Shown: in pieces, positions 8,040-15,257 of the stretch
Position numbering within the stretch: the first letter of the stretch is position 1
How the letters are laid out: each line of letters starts with the position of its first letter
Virus record (IMG/VR): IMGVR_UViG_3300045972_000485
Location: 1-42,732 of that record
Length of the DNA stretch: 42,732 nt
Origin: a virus
Direction: 5' to 3' (one strand)
Position numbers and translations under genes: made by a program
The notes under the pieces: model-generated
Told to the model about the DNA's origin: nothing
The model's input: only the letters and a program-made list of their open reading frames with translations
Databases searched by the model: none

Positions 8040-8516
8040 ATGGCACAGGCAAAGACGCTCGTTGGTTCAAGAGCAAAGATTTTGATCAATGGTCAAGTCG
8101 TTGGGCTCTTCACTAACTGTAGTTGGTCAATAAGACAATCAAAAGAACCTTTATTCACGCTTGGTAGATACTCACCGGGAGAAATCGTTCCAACTTCTCA
8201 GGAAGCTGTAACAGTTACTCTTACAGGATACAGAGTAGTTGATTCAGGCCCATACAAAGTAGCAAACGCTACGTTACTAAAAGATTTATTGAATGAGGAA
8301 GATTTCTCAATCGTAATTCTTGATCGTAAAACTGGTCTATCATTATTCACAGCTGTTGGTTGTAGAGTACAAGGATGGTCATCAGGAGTTGCTTCTCGAG
8401 GTGTTTCTGATATCCGTTTAGATGTAATTGCATTACGTGGTGAAGATGAGTACGGAGCTTCTGTTGGCGGTGACGCTGAGAGTGCTTCAGCTGCTAACAT
8501 CGATGATGGGGCTTAA
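8040..8516 (+). CDS. tail tube protein, 158 aa
   Basis: Inner tube subunit of the tail, through which DNA passes. Size (about 17 kDa), position straight after the sheath and beta-rich sequence (ILINGQVVGLFTNCSWSIRQ, VTVTLTGYRVVDSGP, RGVSDIRLDVIALRGEDEYG) fit myovirus tube proteins. ATG with AGGAGATAAAAA upstream. A strong terminator ends the unit at 8594. Family assignment rests on context and fold pattern, not on a unique motif. Confidence 0.8.
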   Translation: MAQAKTLVGSRAKILINGQVVGLFTNCSWSIRQSKEPLFTLGRYSPGEIVPTSQEAVTVTLTGYRVVDSGPYKVANATLLKDLLNEEDFSIVILDRKTGLSLFTAVGCRVQGWSSGVASRGVSDIRLDVIALRGEDEYGASVGGDAESASAANIDDGA

Positions 8517-8593
8517 TTCTTAAAATAATACCTCGGATGTTCCACTAGTGAAAACTATGATGCCGAGGTTGCTTCATTTCTAGTCTAAGACGT

Positions 8594-8615
8594 ATGGGCC
8601 TTCGGGCCCATTTTT
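8594..8615 (+). terminator. rho-independent terminator after the tube gene
   Basis: ATGGGCC, TTCG loop, GGCCCAT, then TTTTA. A 7-bp GC-rich stem with a UUCG tetraloop and T run on the plus strand. It also ends the convergent leftward operon (last stop at 8614), though on that strand no T run follows. Confidence 0.85.
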
Positions 8616-8739
8616 ATTTCACAAAATGAAGGCTACTAAAACAAAAAATAATCGCAGACAATGCAAAAGTTATGATGAAGATCATGGCACTTTTTCTCTT
8701 CTTCATGCTATCTCCTATATTCTGATACCTTATTTTCAT
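8614..8739 (-). CDS. small single-span membrane protein, 41 aa (or 30 aa)
   Basis: Reading from 8739, the frame gives MKIRYQNIGDS followed by MKKRKSAMIFIITFALSAII and FCFSSLHFVK. A basic N-terminus and one hydrophobic helix make an inner-membrane peptide. Two starts are possible: 8739, overlapping the previous stop as TAATG, or 8706, with GGAG just upstream. The second is the cleaner signal peptide-like form. Last gene of the leftward operon. Phage peptides of this kind can alter the host membrane, which is inference. Confidence 0.55.
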   Translation of the reverse strand: MKIRYQNIGDSMKKRKSAMIFIITFALSAIIFCFSSLHFVK

Positions 8740-8897
8740 TAGAGCTGGCTCCATTTCATAAGTGCCATTCTCTTCCCTTTGCATTCAAAAACTTCCCAAG
8801 TAGTCCAGCCAAAAATACCAATGTTTGTTCGACTTATTGCGCAGACTAATTGTTGCCATGCTTCTGAATGATACTCTACAACTTTTTCATTTTCCAT
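8739..8897 (-). CDS. small protein, 52 aa
   Basis: Starts MENEKVVEYHSEAWQQLVCA and ends RMALMKWSQL. GGGAG lies seven bases before the ATG. Aromatic-rich middle (IFGWTTWEVFECKGKRM) looks like a small beta fold, similar in feel to phage-encoded short proteins of unknown role. It begins two bases after the stop of the gene at 8899-9174 and overlaps the next start by one base, so it is firmly part of the operon. Confidence 0.6.
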   Translation of the reverse strand: MENEKVVEYHSEAWQQLVCAISRTNIGIFGWTTWEVFECKGKRMALMKWSQL

Positions 8898-8898
8898 T

Positions 8899-9174
8899 TT
8901 ATGCTCCCTGACCTATAATACTTTTAAATACTGGGGTATCGACAAGTGGTAAGTCTGAGGATTTTGATTCCTCCATCTTAGGTTCGAATCCTAATACCCC
9001 AACCATTTTTTCAAGCATTTTTACTTCCAATTCCATCCCAATGCGATCTTTATAGTCAAAATTAATTAACTTAACTTTTAAAGCGTCGATCTGGGCTTGG
9101 ATTACTTCAACTGGCTGCCCTTTATATACTCTTTCTGTCGCTAATCTTTTTAATGTTCTGAATGATCGTGGCAT
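8899..9174 (-). CDS. hypothetical protein, 91 aa, with a tRNA gene antisense to its 3' part
   Basis: The first 57 residues are basic and helical (RTLKRLATERVYKGQPVEVI, KVKLINFDYKDRIGMELEVK). AGGAG lies seven bases before the ATG, and the spacing to neighbours is operon-like. The last 35 residues (VGVLGFEPK onward) are simply the reverse complement of the tRNA-Gln gene at 8932-9005, so this tail is dictated by RNA structure and probably has no fold of its own. Function unknown. Confidence 0.6.
   Translation of the reverse strand: MPRSFRTLKRLATERVYKGQPVEVIQAQIDALKVKLINFDYKDRIGMELEVKMLEKMVGVLGFEPKMEESKSSDLPLVDTPVFKSIIGQGA
8914..8919 (+). promoter_or_regulatory. -10 box (TATAAT) of the tRNA gene
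   Basis: A perfect TATAAT lies 12 bases before the first tRNA base, in ACCTATAATAC. No good -35 box is seen 17 bases upstream. It would drive rightward transcription of the tRNA through the antisense of the 91-aa gene. Confidence 0.5.
8932..9005 (+). tRNA. tRNA-Gln (anticodon UUG)
   Basis: A full cloverleaf can be drawn. Acceptor stem TGGGGTA/TACCCCA, D stem GAC/GTC, anticodon stem GAGGA/TCCTC with loop TTTTGAT (anticodon TTG), T stem TTAGG/CCTAA with loop TTCGAAT, discriminator A and encoded CCA. It closely resembles bacterial tRNA-Gln, including the unusual first U-A pair. It decodes CAA, a codon common in this AT-rich phage. It overlaps the opposite-strand gene at 8899-9174. Confidence 0.95.
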
Positions 9175-9182
9175 ATAGACTC

Positions 9183-10106
9183 CTATCTGTTGATATAACT
9201 TTGTAAATAAACCCAGTGATCTGCTCTTAAAGTCGTATTCAATGAATAACTATCATGTCCATCAGGAGAGTTATTCGGATCATTCGGATCATAAGCAGCA
9301 CCACTGAAATGAGTTATGTCGTAGTTATATTGACTGATTTCAGCTTCGGCCATTTGTATAGCTTGAGTCGATCCAGTTAACACACTGGCAATAAAAGCTT
9401 TCGTATAACCGCTCGTTGGGTAATTAACAAACAAGTTCGACAATCTATTCCCAGCATATGATCCAACTTGGTTAAGACACATTAAAACTCCTGCATCCGG
9501 TGCTAATGAAGATGAGAAATAGATGATGTTATTCGTTGGATTTCTATAAGTATTCACGAGTGATGAAGCTCCACCAACAGTATTGATTCCAGCATCACTA
9601 ATTCCGTTCACACACTTAATAACCGCAGTATAAGTAAAGTTGGCCAACATTGCTTTACGAGTTGATAAACCACCATAACCGCTTAGAGTATTTGTATCAT
9701 CGTAAGTTTCCCAACCATTACCAACTAAGATTTCATGCGTTCCATCTGGGTAAGTCTTACATTCAATATAGCTCCCGCTGACAATCCCAAACCCAGTATC
9801 TTTGTAAACGAATGGATAATCAGTCGCATTCCAACGAGCATAGTTAGTTCCTAAGCCTGTATTGATGGCCACAACCGAAGCCGAGTATTGAGTGGCATAT
9901 GTTGCAAAGATTGCTTCAGAAGTTGAGTGATGAGTATCAACCCCTTCAACTAATGCGGCATTATTGTTGTTGTTATTTTGATTCTGGTTATTATTATTGT
10001 TGGTCGTAGTGGTAGTTGCCGTATCAGCAACTGTGCTACCAGCTCCGCCGCCACCTTTACAAGCTACAAAAGACATTAGTAAGAACATAAGCATGATATT
10101 TTTCAT
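9183..10106 (-). CDS. secreted lipoprotein with poly-Asn linker, 307 aa
   Basis: The signal peptide MKNIMLMFLLMSFVAC ends in a lipobox, so the Cys at about 16 would be lipidated after cleavage and the protein anchored in an envelope membrane. A low-complexity linker follows (GGGGAG, Thr run, then about 15 Asn/Gln) to about residue 50, then a globular domain of about 255 residues with several Cys and many Tyr/Asn, which I do not recognise. The upstream in-frame ATG at 10160 lacks a ribosome site and lies in the promoter, so the ATG at 10106 with GGAGG is chosen. It has the best promoter in the window. It may modify the host surface or exclude other phages, which is inference. Confidence 0.8.
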   Translation of the reverse strand: MKNIMLMFLLMSFVACKGGGGAGSTVADTATTTTTNNNNNQNQNNNNNNAALVEGVDTHHSTSEAIFATYATQYSASVVAINTGLGTNYARWNATDYPFVYKDTGFGIVSGSYIECKTYPDGTHEILVGNGWETYDDTNTLSGYGGLSTRKAMLANFTYTAVIKCVNGISDAGINTVGGASSLVNTYRNPTNNIIYFSSSLAPDAGVLMCLNQVGSYAGNRLSNLFVNYPTSGYTKAFIASVLTGSTQAIQMAEAEISQYNYDITHFSGAAYDPNDPNNSPDGHDSYSLNTTLRADHWVYLQSYINR

Positions 10107-10131
10107 TTGGAACCTCCCAGTTCTTACTCTG

Positions 10132-10160
10132 ATTATAATGCATATGACTATTTTAGTCAA
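10132..10160 (-). promoter_or_regulatory. consensus promoter with operator for the lipoprotein operon
   Basis: Minus strand: TTGACT (10160-10155), 17-base spacer, perfect TATAAT (10137-10132). The palindrome TGACTAAAATAGTCA covers the -35 box. A second, imperfect copy (AACTAAAATAGTCTA, 10170-10184) lies 10 bases upstream. Confidence 0.85.
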
Positions 10161-10181
10161 TAACTAATTAACTAAAATAGT

Positions 10182-10523
10182 CTATTTTTTCGTATCTAAG
10201 TTCTTTAAAATAGGTCTAAGGCTAGATTCCAGCTCCCCTTGAGGATACGGCCCAATCAATAACTCATATAATTCGATGACCGAGACATCTCTGAGTTTCA
10301 CTAGAACCTTAGACCGTCTCGATACACCGTTACTATCTTTTTCCATTGGAACATTAATTAAATGAGCTCTTTTCAATTGAGACTGAATCTTATTGAAAAA
10401 CATTTCCGTACAGTCAAAATTTTTGTACACGTATTGAATAAGATCTTCTCTCGCAACTGGTTCGGTGCGACTAAGTTGATTCTTCATTAAATCATACGCA
10501 ATTAAAAAACTTTTCGGAAACAT
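10182..10523 (-). CDS. hypothetical protein, 113 aa, possible winged-helix
   Basis: Helical start (FLIAYDLMKNQLSRTEPVAR), then FFNKIQSQLKRAHLINVPME followed by SRRSKVLVKLRDVSVIELYE. The helix-helix-strand pattern resembles a winged-helix DNA-binding fold, but this is weak. GAGGAG lies upstream of the ATG. It follows the HTH gene at 10535-11203 in the same operon, so a regulatory partnership is possible. Its stop codon overlaps the distal palindrome of the next promoter. Confidence 0.55.
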   Translation of the reverse strand: MFPKSFLIAYDLMKNQLSRTEPVAREDLIQYVYKNFDCTEMFFNKIQSQLKRAHLINVPMEKDSNGVSRRSKVLVKLRDVSVIELYELLIGPYPQGELESSLRPILKNLDTKK

Positions 10524-10534
10524 AAAAACTCCTC

Positions 10535-11203
10535 TTATTTCGCCAGAGCTTTAGCTGCTTTCTCAGCGGCTTTAGCTTCTTTTTCAGCTTGCTTAATTCT
10601 ATCTTCCAAAGTCTTAATCTTGGCCACAAATCTTTGTGAGCTCTGAATACGCCAGATAGTATTTTTCTCTGCATATTCGTCGACGATTTGTACTGCTATT
10701 TGTGTCCCGGGCTCTATTACAAACTTGTTTAAGCCTACGAGCTCTCTCAGTTCCAACACTGCTTGATCCAATTCGCCGTATAATGGCTTGATGGTATCTA
10801 AAGTAGCATTGATACTAATAATCGTACTGACTAATCTTTGAGCCTTTTCTTCAGGCTGTTCAATTACAACTGGTGCCGGAACAACTTCAACTTCTACGTT
10901 TTCCACTTCCCTCTCCTTGTTAAAAGAAGGATTATTGATGAAGTATCTTAAAGCGTCAATGACTTGTGGAAAATCACTGTCATTACAACGTCCATAATAT
11001 TCGAAATCATGCAAGATACTTTTCATTGGCCGACCTTCCGGGGTCTTATCAGGAATCTTGTCAGCCCGCTTCTCTTGAATGACTCGATCAATCAATAATG
11101 GTGAAAGATCTACGGATTTACTGATTTGATTAATGGACGCTTTATCCCGATACATAATCATGATAGTTCTTTTAGTATCTTCGCTAATCTGTTTCTTGCC
11201 CAT
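10535..11203 (-). CDS. helix-turn-helix protein with C-terminal coiled coil, 222 aa; candidate repressor
   Basis: Residues 5-45 (TKRTIMIMYRDKASINQISK, then SVDLSPLLIDRVI) fit a resolvase/transposase-like helix-turn-helix. Residues 100-190 are mixed, and the C-terminal 40 residues are an Ala/Lys/Glu coiled coil (AEKEAKAAEKAAKALAK), likely for multimerisation. It is transcribed directly from a promoter bearing two tandem palindromes (11234-11265), the layout expected of an autoregulated repressor. It could instead be an activator or a structural DNA-binding protein. The start ATG has GAGGG upstream. Confidence 0.65.
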   Translation of the reverse strand: MGKKQISEDTKRTIMIMYRDKASINQISKSVDLSPLLIDRVIQEKRADKIPDKTPEGRPMKSILHDFEYYGRCNDSDFPQVIDALRYFINNPSFNKEREVENVEVEVVPAPVVIEQPEEKAQRLVSTIISINATLDTIKPLYGELDQAVLELRELVGLNKFVIEPGTQIAVQIVDEYAEKNTIWRIQSSQRFVAKIKTLEDRIKQAEKEAKAAEKAAKALAK

Positions 11204-11221
11204 AAACCCTCACTTATCATC

Positions 11222-11265
11222 ATGTTATTCTTTTTAACTCAAATAGTCAAGACTATAATAGTCAA
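11222..11265 (-). promoter_or_regulatory. leftward promoter with tandem operators
   Basis: Minus strand: TTGACT (11250-11245), 17-base spacer, TAACAT (11227-11222). Palindrome TTGACTATTTGAGTTAA covers the -35 box at 11234-11250. A second palindrome with perfect arms (GACTATAATAGTC, 11251-11263) abuts it, centre-to-centre about 15 bp. Such pairs usually allow cooperative binding. Confidence 0.78.
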
Positions 11266-11276
11266 AGCATGAAAAA

Positions 11277-11286
11277 ACCTAATATT
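11277..11286 (+). promoter_or_regulatory. candidate late promoter (ACCTAATATT) for the appendage genes
   Basis: Exact ACCTAATATT, 58 bases before the ATG at 11345 and 11 bases from the tandem operators. Confidence 0.65.
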
Positions 11287-11344
11287 CCTTTAGTAAAACA
11301 CGGGTTTTACAGGCCAAGGGTGGCCAAATGTTCAAGGGAACGCT

Positions 11345-11935
11345 ATGCTTACTGAAAAGAAGTGGCCATCGGTCATTTTAAATCCAATTCAAGTTGCAGA
11401 CTCAGTAATCACCGTCGCAGATGTCTACGGACTTCACCCTAAACAACAAATTACCCTATTCAAAACGGGCCTAGATCCATTAGAATGCGAAGTTAAACGC
11501 ATTATTTCCAAAACCCAATTCTACGTCGGTGAAATCGGCGGAAAAATCAGCAAATACTTGAATCCAACTGAATATGATGGGGGATCAATTACTGTTAGTG
11601 AGCAGGAAAGAAATACCGTTGATGCCAATGCTGGTATTCGTGCCGCATACGCAGAAGAACCAACCGTTGCCCTACGTAACGCCTTAGTCGATTACTACGG
11701 GAACTACATTGATTCCGAAGTTACGGATGATGGTAAGAATGCCCTTGTAGTCGCTGCTCAGATTGATATCCCATTTGGATTCAAGCCAAAGAAGTATGAC
11801 CAAGTATCATTGGAAAGAGACAGTCAGACAAAAGATATTGTCCACGCCAAGTTTTATTACCGCTCAGTTCTACAAAAAGATTTATTACTCACATATGACA
11901 TTGATGACGACTTAATCGATGTAAGGGAAGTGTAA
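11345..11935 (+). CDS. structural protein, probable tail appendage, 196 aa
   Basis: Unrecognised. The N-terminal half is beta-rich (DSVITVADVYGLHPKQQITL, then FKTGLDPLECEVKRIIS), as in virion adaptor domains; the C-terminal half reads GFKPKKYDQVSLERDSQTKD, then YYRSVLQKDLLLTYDIDDDL. First gene after a late motif and directly coupled to the next gene (TAATG). Probably a connector or base for the fibre proteins that follow, by position only. Confidence 0.65.
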   Translation: MLTEKKWPSVILNPIQVADSVITVADVYGLHPKQQITLFKTGLDPLECEVKRIISKTQFYVGEIGGKISKYLNPTEYDGGSITVSEQERNTVDANAGIRAAYAEEPTVALRNALVDYYGNYIDSEVTDDGKNALVVAAQIDIPFGFKPKKYDQVSLERDSQTKDIVHAKFYYRSVLQKDLLLTYDIDDDLIDVREV

Positions 11936-12201
11936 TGGCCACAATAATTATACCACCATCAAAAGATATCGCAGATGTCGTAATTAAAAAAATTAAAGAC
12001 AAAGAAGTTTACCTATTCAATGCGATTGAGGGGGCTTTCGATATGGCCATCAAATTTAACGTAGATAGGATTTTAACGTCAGGTAGTTTGCCTAATGGTG
12101 CAAAGCGACTGAATTATGATCCAACAGCTAACGTCTATTACGATGCAGGGCCAGAAATTATAACGGATAATGATGGAAACGTCATTGTAAGCAAGGGATA
12201 A
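11935..12201 (+). CDS. small structural protein, 88 aa
   Basis: Starts MATIIIPPSKDIADVVIKKI; carries a run of strands toward FNVDRILTSGSLPNGAKRLN and ends in a DNDGNVIV turn. No signal peptide or membrane helix. One-base overlap with the previous gene shows coupled translation. Likely a small subunit of the same appendage. Function unknown. Confidence 0.6.
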   Translation: MATIIIPPSKDIADVVIKKIKDKEVYLFNAIEGAFDMAIKFNVDRILTSGSLPNGAKRLNYDPTANVYYDAGPEIITDNDGNVIVSKG

Positions 12202-12203
12202 AT

Positions 12204-13190
12204 ATGGGTCTCCACTCACAACTAAACGGTACAGATCTACATAGCCCCTCAAGAGAATGGATCGAGAATACGACCGGTGCCACACTTTTAAAACTTCATT
12301 GTGTTAAATATACTGGTATAGGAACGCACTTTCCAACGATAGGGTACTCAATACCTATTTCAGATATTGTTCGAGGGATTACGACAGATGATATCCCAGA
12401 TGGGAAAGTTGGAACGATATGCGTAATTGGATGGATTCAAAGAATTGACACTAGTGCATGGGCAGACGGGGCAAAGCTTTATTGCTCTGCCGGTGGGAAC
12501 CTTAGCGATGTAGTCGCAGGCTTACCAGTTGCCGTTGTCGTAAAGTCTCATGCCACATTAGGCGTACTCTACGTTGACTCCCAAGGGGTCACATCAAGCG
12601 ATATCGCTGCTTCCGTTGGAGCTTTCAGTTGGTCACTAAGCGGAAATGATTCATCTCTTCACCCATTCCCATTACAATTGGGAACTATTGATGCAGCAAG
12701 TGTCCCGGTTATCACAAACAATACCCAAAGGTTGTTAATTACGGACATCGGTAGAATCGGGATTGGAGATGTTCAGCCAATGGCCGGGCTCCACATAAAA
12801 TTCCACCCAGCATTCCCGCAGTCAGGGAAAATGTTTGACACGTTCACCCTTTCAACAAATAGCACCACTCAAACAACTGGATACGCTTTTACTTTGCCAA
12901 GTTATTCCGTGGCCACATTTACCGTTACGTTAACGGCTCGTACAGCTGATGGAACTCAGAAAGCAGTAATCAAAAAGACTGCGAGTTTTTGTAAGGATGC
13001 TCCTGCAGGTAACGTACAACAACTGAAATCAACTCAAACAGATTATATGATTCGTGACCTGCGATTCCAATTGGACTTTAAGAAAACCTCAACTTCTGTC
13101 CAAGTGAAAGTAACGGCCCCAGATACTACAGTAACTAACTGGCATGGAACAGTGGAACTAGATTTGTTTACGGAGACAGCACCCCTATAA
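12204..13190 (+). CDS. fibre/appendage-like structural protein, 328 aa
   Basis: Beta-rich, Thr/Ser/Gly-rich protein. The first 130 residues resemble capsid- or tail-associated small domains (CVKYTGIGTHFPTIGYSIPI, GDAVA-like and DGAKLYCSAGG). The last 100 residues (TQTTGYAFTLPSYSVATFTV onward) form a jelly-roll-like domain whose pattern, ending VTNWHGTVELDLFTE, resembles the C-terminal domain of the next gene (INWSVSYRVFTVA). It may be a host-contact fibre or a decoration protein. No catalytic motif seen. Confidence 0.65.
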   Translation: MGLHSQLNGTDLHSPSREWIENTTGATLLKLHCVKYTGIGTHFPTIGYSIPISDIVRGITTDDIPDGKVGTICVIGWIQRIDTSAWADGAKLYCSAGGNLSDVVAGLPVAVVVKSHATLGVLYVDSQGVTSSDIAASVGAFSWSLSGNDSSLHPFPLQLGTIDAASVPVITNNTQRLLITDIGRIGIGDVQPMAGLHIKFHPAFPQSGKMFDTFTLSTNSTTQTTGYAFTLPSYSVATFTVTLTARTADGTQKAVIKKTASFCKDAPAGNVQQLKSTQTDYMIRDLRFQLDFKKTSTSVQVKVTAPDTTVTNWHGTVELDLFTETAPL

Positions 13191-13191
13191 A

Positions 13192-13201
13192 ACCTAATAT
13201 T
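13192..13201 (+). promoter_or_regulatory. candidate late promoter (ACCTAATATT) for the fibre gene
   Basis: Exact ACCTAATATT immediately after the TAA of the previous gene and 36 bases before the ATG at 13238. No palindromic operator nearby. Confidence 0.65.
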
Positions 13202-13237
13202 CAATAGACTTTCTTATATTTCCCATGGAGGGGACTT

Positions 13238-15001
13238 ATGGCACTAGCTAATTTAATTGATCAAATCACTATCGGCGAAAAAATAAATGCAGTTATTGAC
13301 GCAAACCCAATGGTTAACGGTTTTTCCGCTACTATTGGTTCAACTGCCATCTGGGATGATACTCTTAACGTATCTCACCAATACATCAAAAGAAGTGCAT
13401 CAGACACTGGATGGGATGAAATTAGTACATCACTAATGGGTGGAGTGCATGCAGGTAACTTCGGTTATTTACCAATTTTCGATACAAACGCAACTGGCTA
13501 CACTGTTGGTGATACTTACCTACAAAATACTCAGCCAATTAAGCTCGCTATTGCTGCTCAAGCAACTAGAACGGCAGCTTTAACTTATACAATCCCTAAT
13601 CCGGGTGACGCAATTGCCTCAGCTCAATTCGTTTTAACGGAAGGTGCTCAGACTATCAATGGTGCAAAAACTTTTGGCAGTGCTGTAGTATTTAACGGTA
13701 ACGTAACCATCGCAGGAACATTAACTACAGTTAACGCAACTGACCTAGTTATCTCTGACAGATTGATCACTTTAAACAAAGGTGGGATCGCTGCTACTGG
13801 TGCTGGTGCCGGATTTGAAATCGAAGAAGCTGGTGCTATCACTGGTTCGATTAAAGTTGATGCATCAAGAAACGGATACGACTTCACAGCTCCAAACATT
13901 GCTAGCACTTTATTCTTAGATCAATCAGCTCTTACAGCTAACCGTACACAAAAAATCGCTGATACAGCGGGCACTTTCGTAATGAGAGGATCTGCTACTC
14001 CGGGTGTAGCTGGCCAAATTACTTTCTGGTTAGACGCAAACAATCAAGTATCAGACTCAGCATTATTCTGGGATAATACAAATAAATGGCTAGGGATTGG
14101 AACAACTCCATCAGTGGCTTTAGATGTAAACTCAGCTGTTCGTTTCAGAACATTGGCTACTGCAGGATTTGTTAAAAACTCTGCAACTGGTGCGATCTCT
14201 ACTGCAACAACTGTTAACTTAACAAGTGAAGTTTCAAACGTATTGCCAGTTATTAACGGTGGTACAAACCTTTCAACTGCTCCATCAAATGGTCAGTTAT
14301 TAATTGGTAACGGAACTGGATATGCTCTTGCAACTTTAACTGGGACAACCAACCAAGTATCAGTAGCAAACGCAGCTGGTTCAATCACTTTATCTTTACC
14401 ACAAAGTATCAATGCGGCAGCAACTCCAACATTTGCTAACGTAACATTATCAAACAACACAATCGGATCGATTCTATTTGCTGGTACAGCTGGTGTAGTT
14501 TCTCAAAACAATACAAAACTTTTCTGGGATAACACTAACTTTAGATTAGGTCTAAACGTAGCCGCTCCAACTGTAGCTTTAGACGTAGCTGGGGACATCA
14601 AGTTCACTGCAACTTTAACTCAAGTATCTGGAACAATTTCAGATGTAGTAACTCAATCAACTGTTGCAACAACTGACGCAACTGTTACTTCTGCAGCGGT
14701 AATCACTGTTCCAAGTAACCAAGTAATGATGATCGAAGCTCGTATCGTTGGTAGAAAAACTGCCGGTACTGGTTCAGGAAATATTGGTGATGCAGTTACT
14801 TACATCCGTACAGCATACGTAAAAAACATTGCTGGTGTAGTAACTCTACAAAAAGTTCAATCAGATTTTACTGCAGAAGATATCACTTCTTGTAACGGAA
14901 CAATCGACGTAACAGGTGTAACAGCTCGTGTACGTGTTCAAGGTTCTGCAAACGATAACATCAATTGGTCAGTATCATACAGAGTATTCACAGTAGCTTA
15001 A
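13238..15001 (+). CDS. tail fibre-like protein, 587 aa
   Basis: Long Ala/Thr/Asn-rich beta protein. Residues 1-65 (ITIGEKINAVIDANPMVNGF) are shared with the small gene at 15039. Residues 135-220 contain TINGAKTFGSAVVFNGNVTI, then GTLTTVNATDLVISDRLITL, a pattern common in phage tail fibres and spikes. Two repeats of the form LFWDNTN(K/F)(W/R)LG(I/L) with VALDV occur near 280-300 and 428-450, and the protein ends in a jelly-roll-like domain with VRVQGSANDNINWSVSYRVF. Probably the receptor-binding or side fibre. GGAGGGG precedes the ATG. A strong terminator follows. Confidence 0.8.
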   Translation: MALANLIDQITIGEKINAVIDANPMVNGFSATIGSTAIWDDTLNVSHQYIKRSASDTGWDEISTSLMGGVHAGNFGYLPIFDTNATGYTVGDTYLQNTQPIKLAIAAQATRTAALTYTIPNPGDAIASAQFVLTEGAQTINGAKTFGSAVVFNGNVTIAGTLTTVNATDLVISDRLITLNKGGIAATGAGAGFEIEEAGAITGSIKVDASRNGYDFTAPNIASTLFLDQSALTANRTQKIADTAGTFVMRGSATPGVAGQITFWLDANNQVSDSALFWDNTNKWLGIGTTPSVALDVNSAVRFRTLATAGFVKNSATGAISTATTVNLTSEVSNVLPVINGGTNLSTAPSNGQLLIGNGTGYALATLTGTTNQVSVANAAGSITLSLPQSINAAATPTFANVTLSNNTIGSILFAGTAGVVSQNNTKLFWDNTNFRLGLNVAAPTVALDVAGDIKFTATLTQVSGTISDVVTQSTVATTDATVTSAAVITVPSNQVMMIEARIVGRKTAGTGSGNIGDAVTYIRTAYVKNIAGVVTLQKVQSDFTAEDITSCNGTIDVTGVTARVRVQGSANDNINWSVSYRVFTVA

Positions 15002-15009
15002 TAACTAAT

Positions 15010-15026
15010 GGGCCTTCGGGCCCTTT
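15010..15026 (+). terminator. rho-independent terminator after the fibre gene
   Basis: GGGCC, TTCG loop, GGCCC, then TTTAT. The stem is short and the T run is interrupted, so some readthrough into the downstream small gene is likely. Confidence 0.7.
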
Positions 15027-15038
15027 ATAGGTTTTAAA

Positions 15039-15254
15039 ATGGCAGTTCTAGTCGACGAAATTACATTAGGCGAAAAGACTTTATATATCTTGGACACTGA
15101 TCCTTCATCAGGTGTTGGATTCGACGCTAATTTGTCTGATCTTGCCTTAGATTCACTCGGTAACATGTTTATTAAAGTCGGAGCTCTTGCAACTGATTGG
15201 GCACGACAAGCAACTGAAAGCGACGCATTAGCGTATGCATTAATATTTGGATAA
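15039..15254 (+). CDS. small paralogue of the fibre N-terminal domain, 71 aa
   Basis: VDEITLGEKTLYILDTDPSS and GVGFDANLSDLALDSLGNMF, then IKVGALATDWARQ, follow the same order as the first 65 residues of the 587-aa fibre (ITIGEK..., GFSATIGSTAIW, IKRSASDTGWDEIS). It is thus a stand-alone copy of that domain, perhaps a cap, adaptor or attachment piece for a second fibre chain. Weak ribosome site. It lies directly before the structural gene at 15258. Confidence 0.7.
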   Translation: MAVLVDEITLGEKTLYILDTDPSSGVGFDANLSDLALDSLGNMFIKVGALATDWARQATESDALAYALIFG

Positions 15255-15257
15255 TTC

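Noticed and set aside
10107-10160. Upstream start of the poly-Asn lipoprotein (MTKIVICIII...)
   Set aside because: This extension overlaps the -10 and -35 boxes and lacks a ribosome site; the ATG at 10106 has GGAGG and a proper signal peptide.
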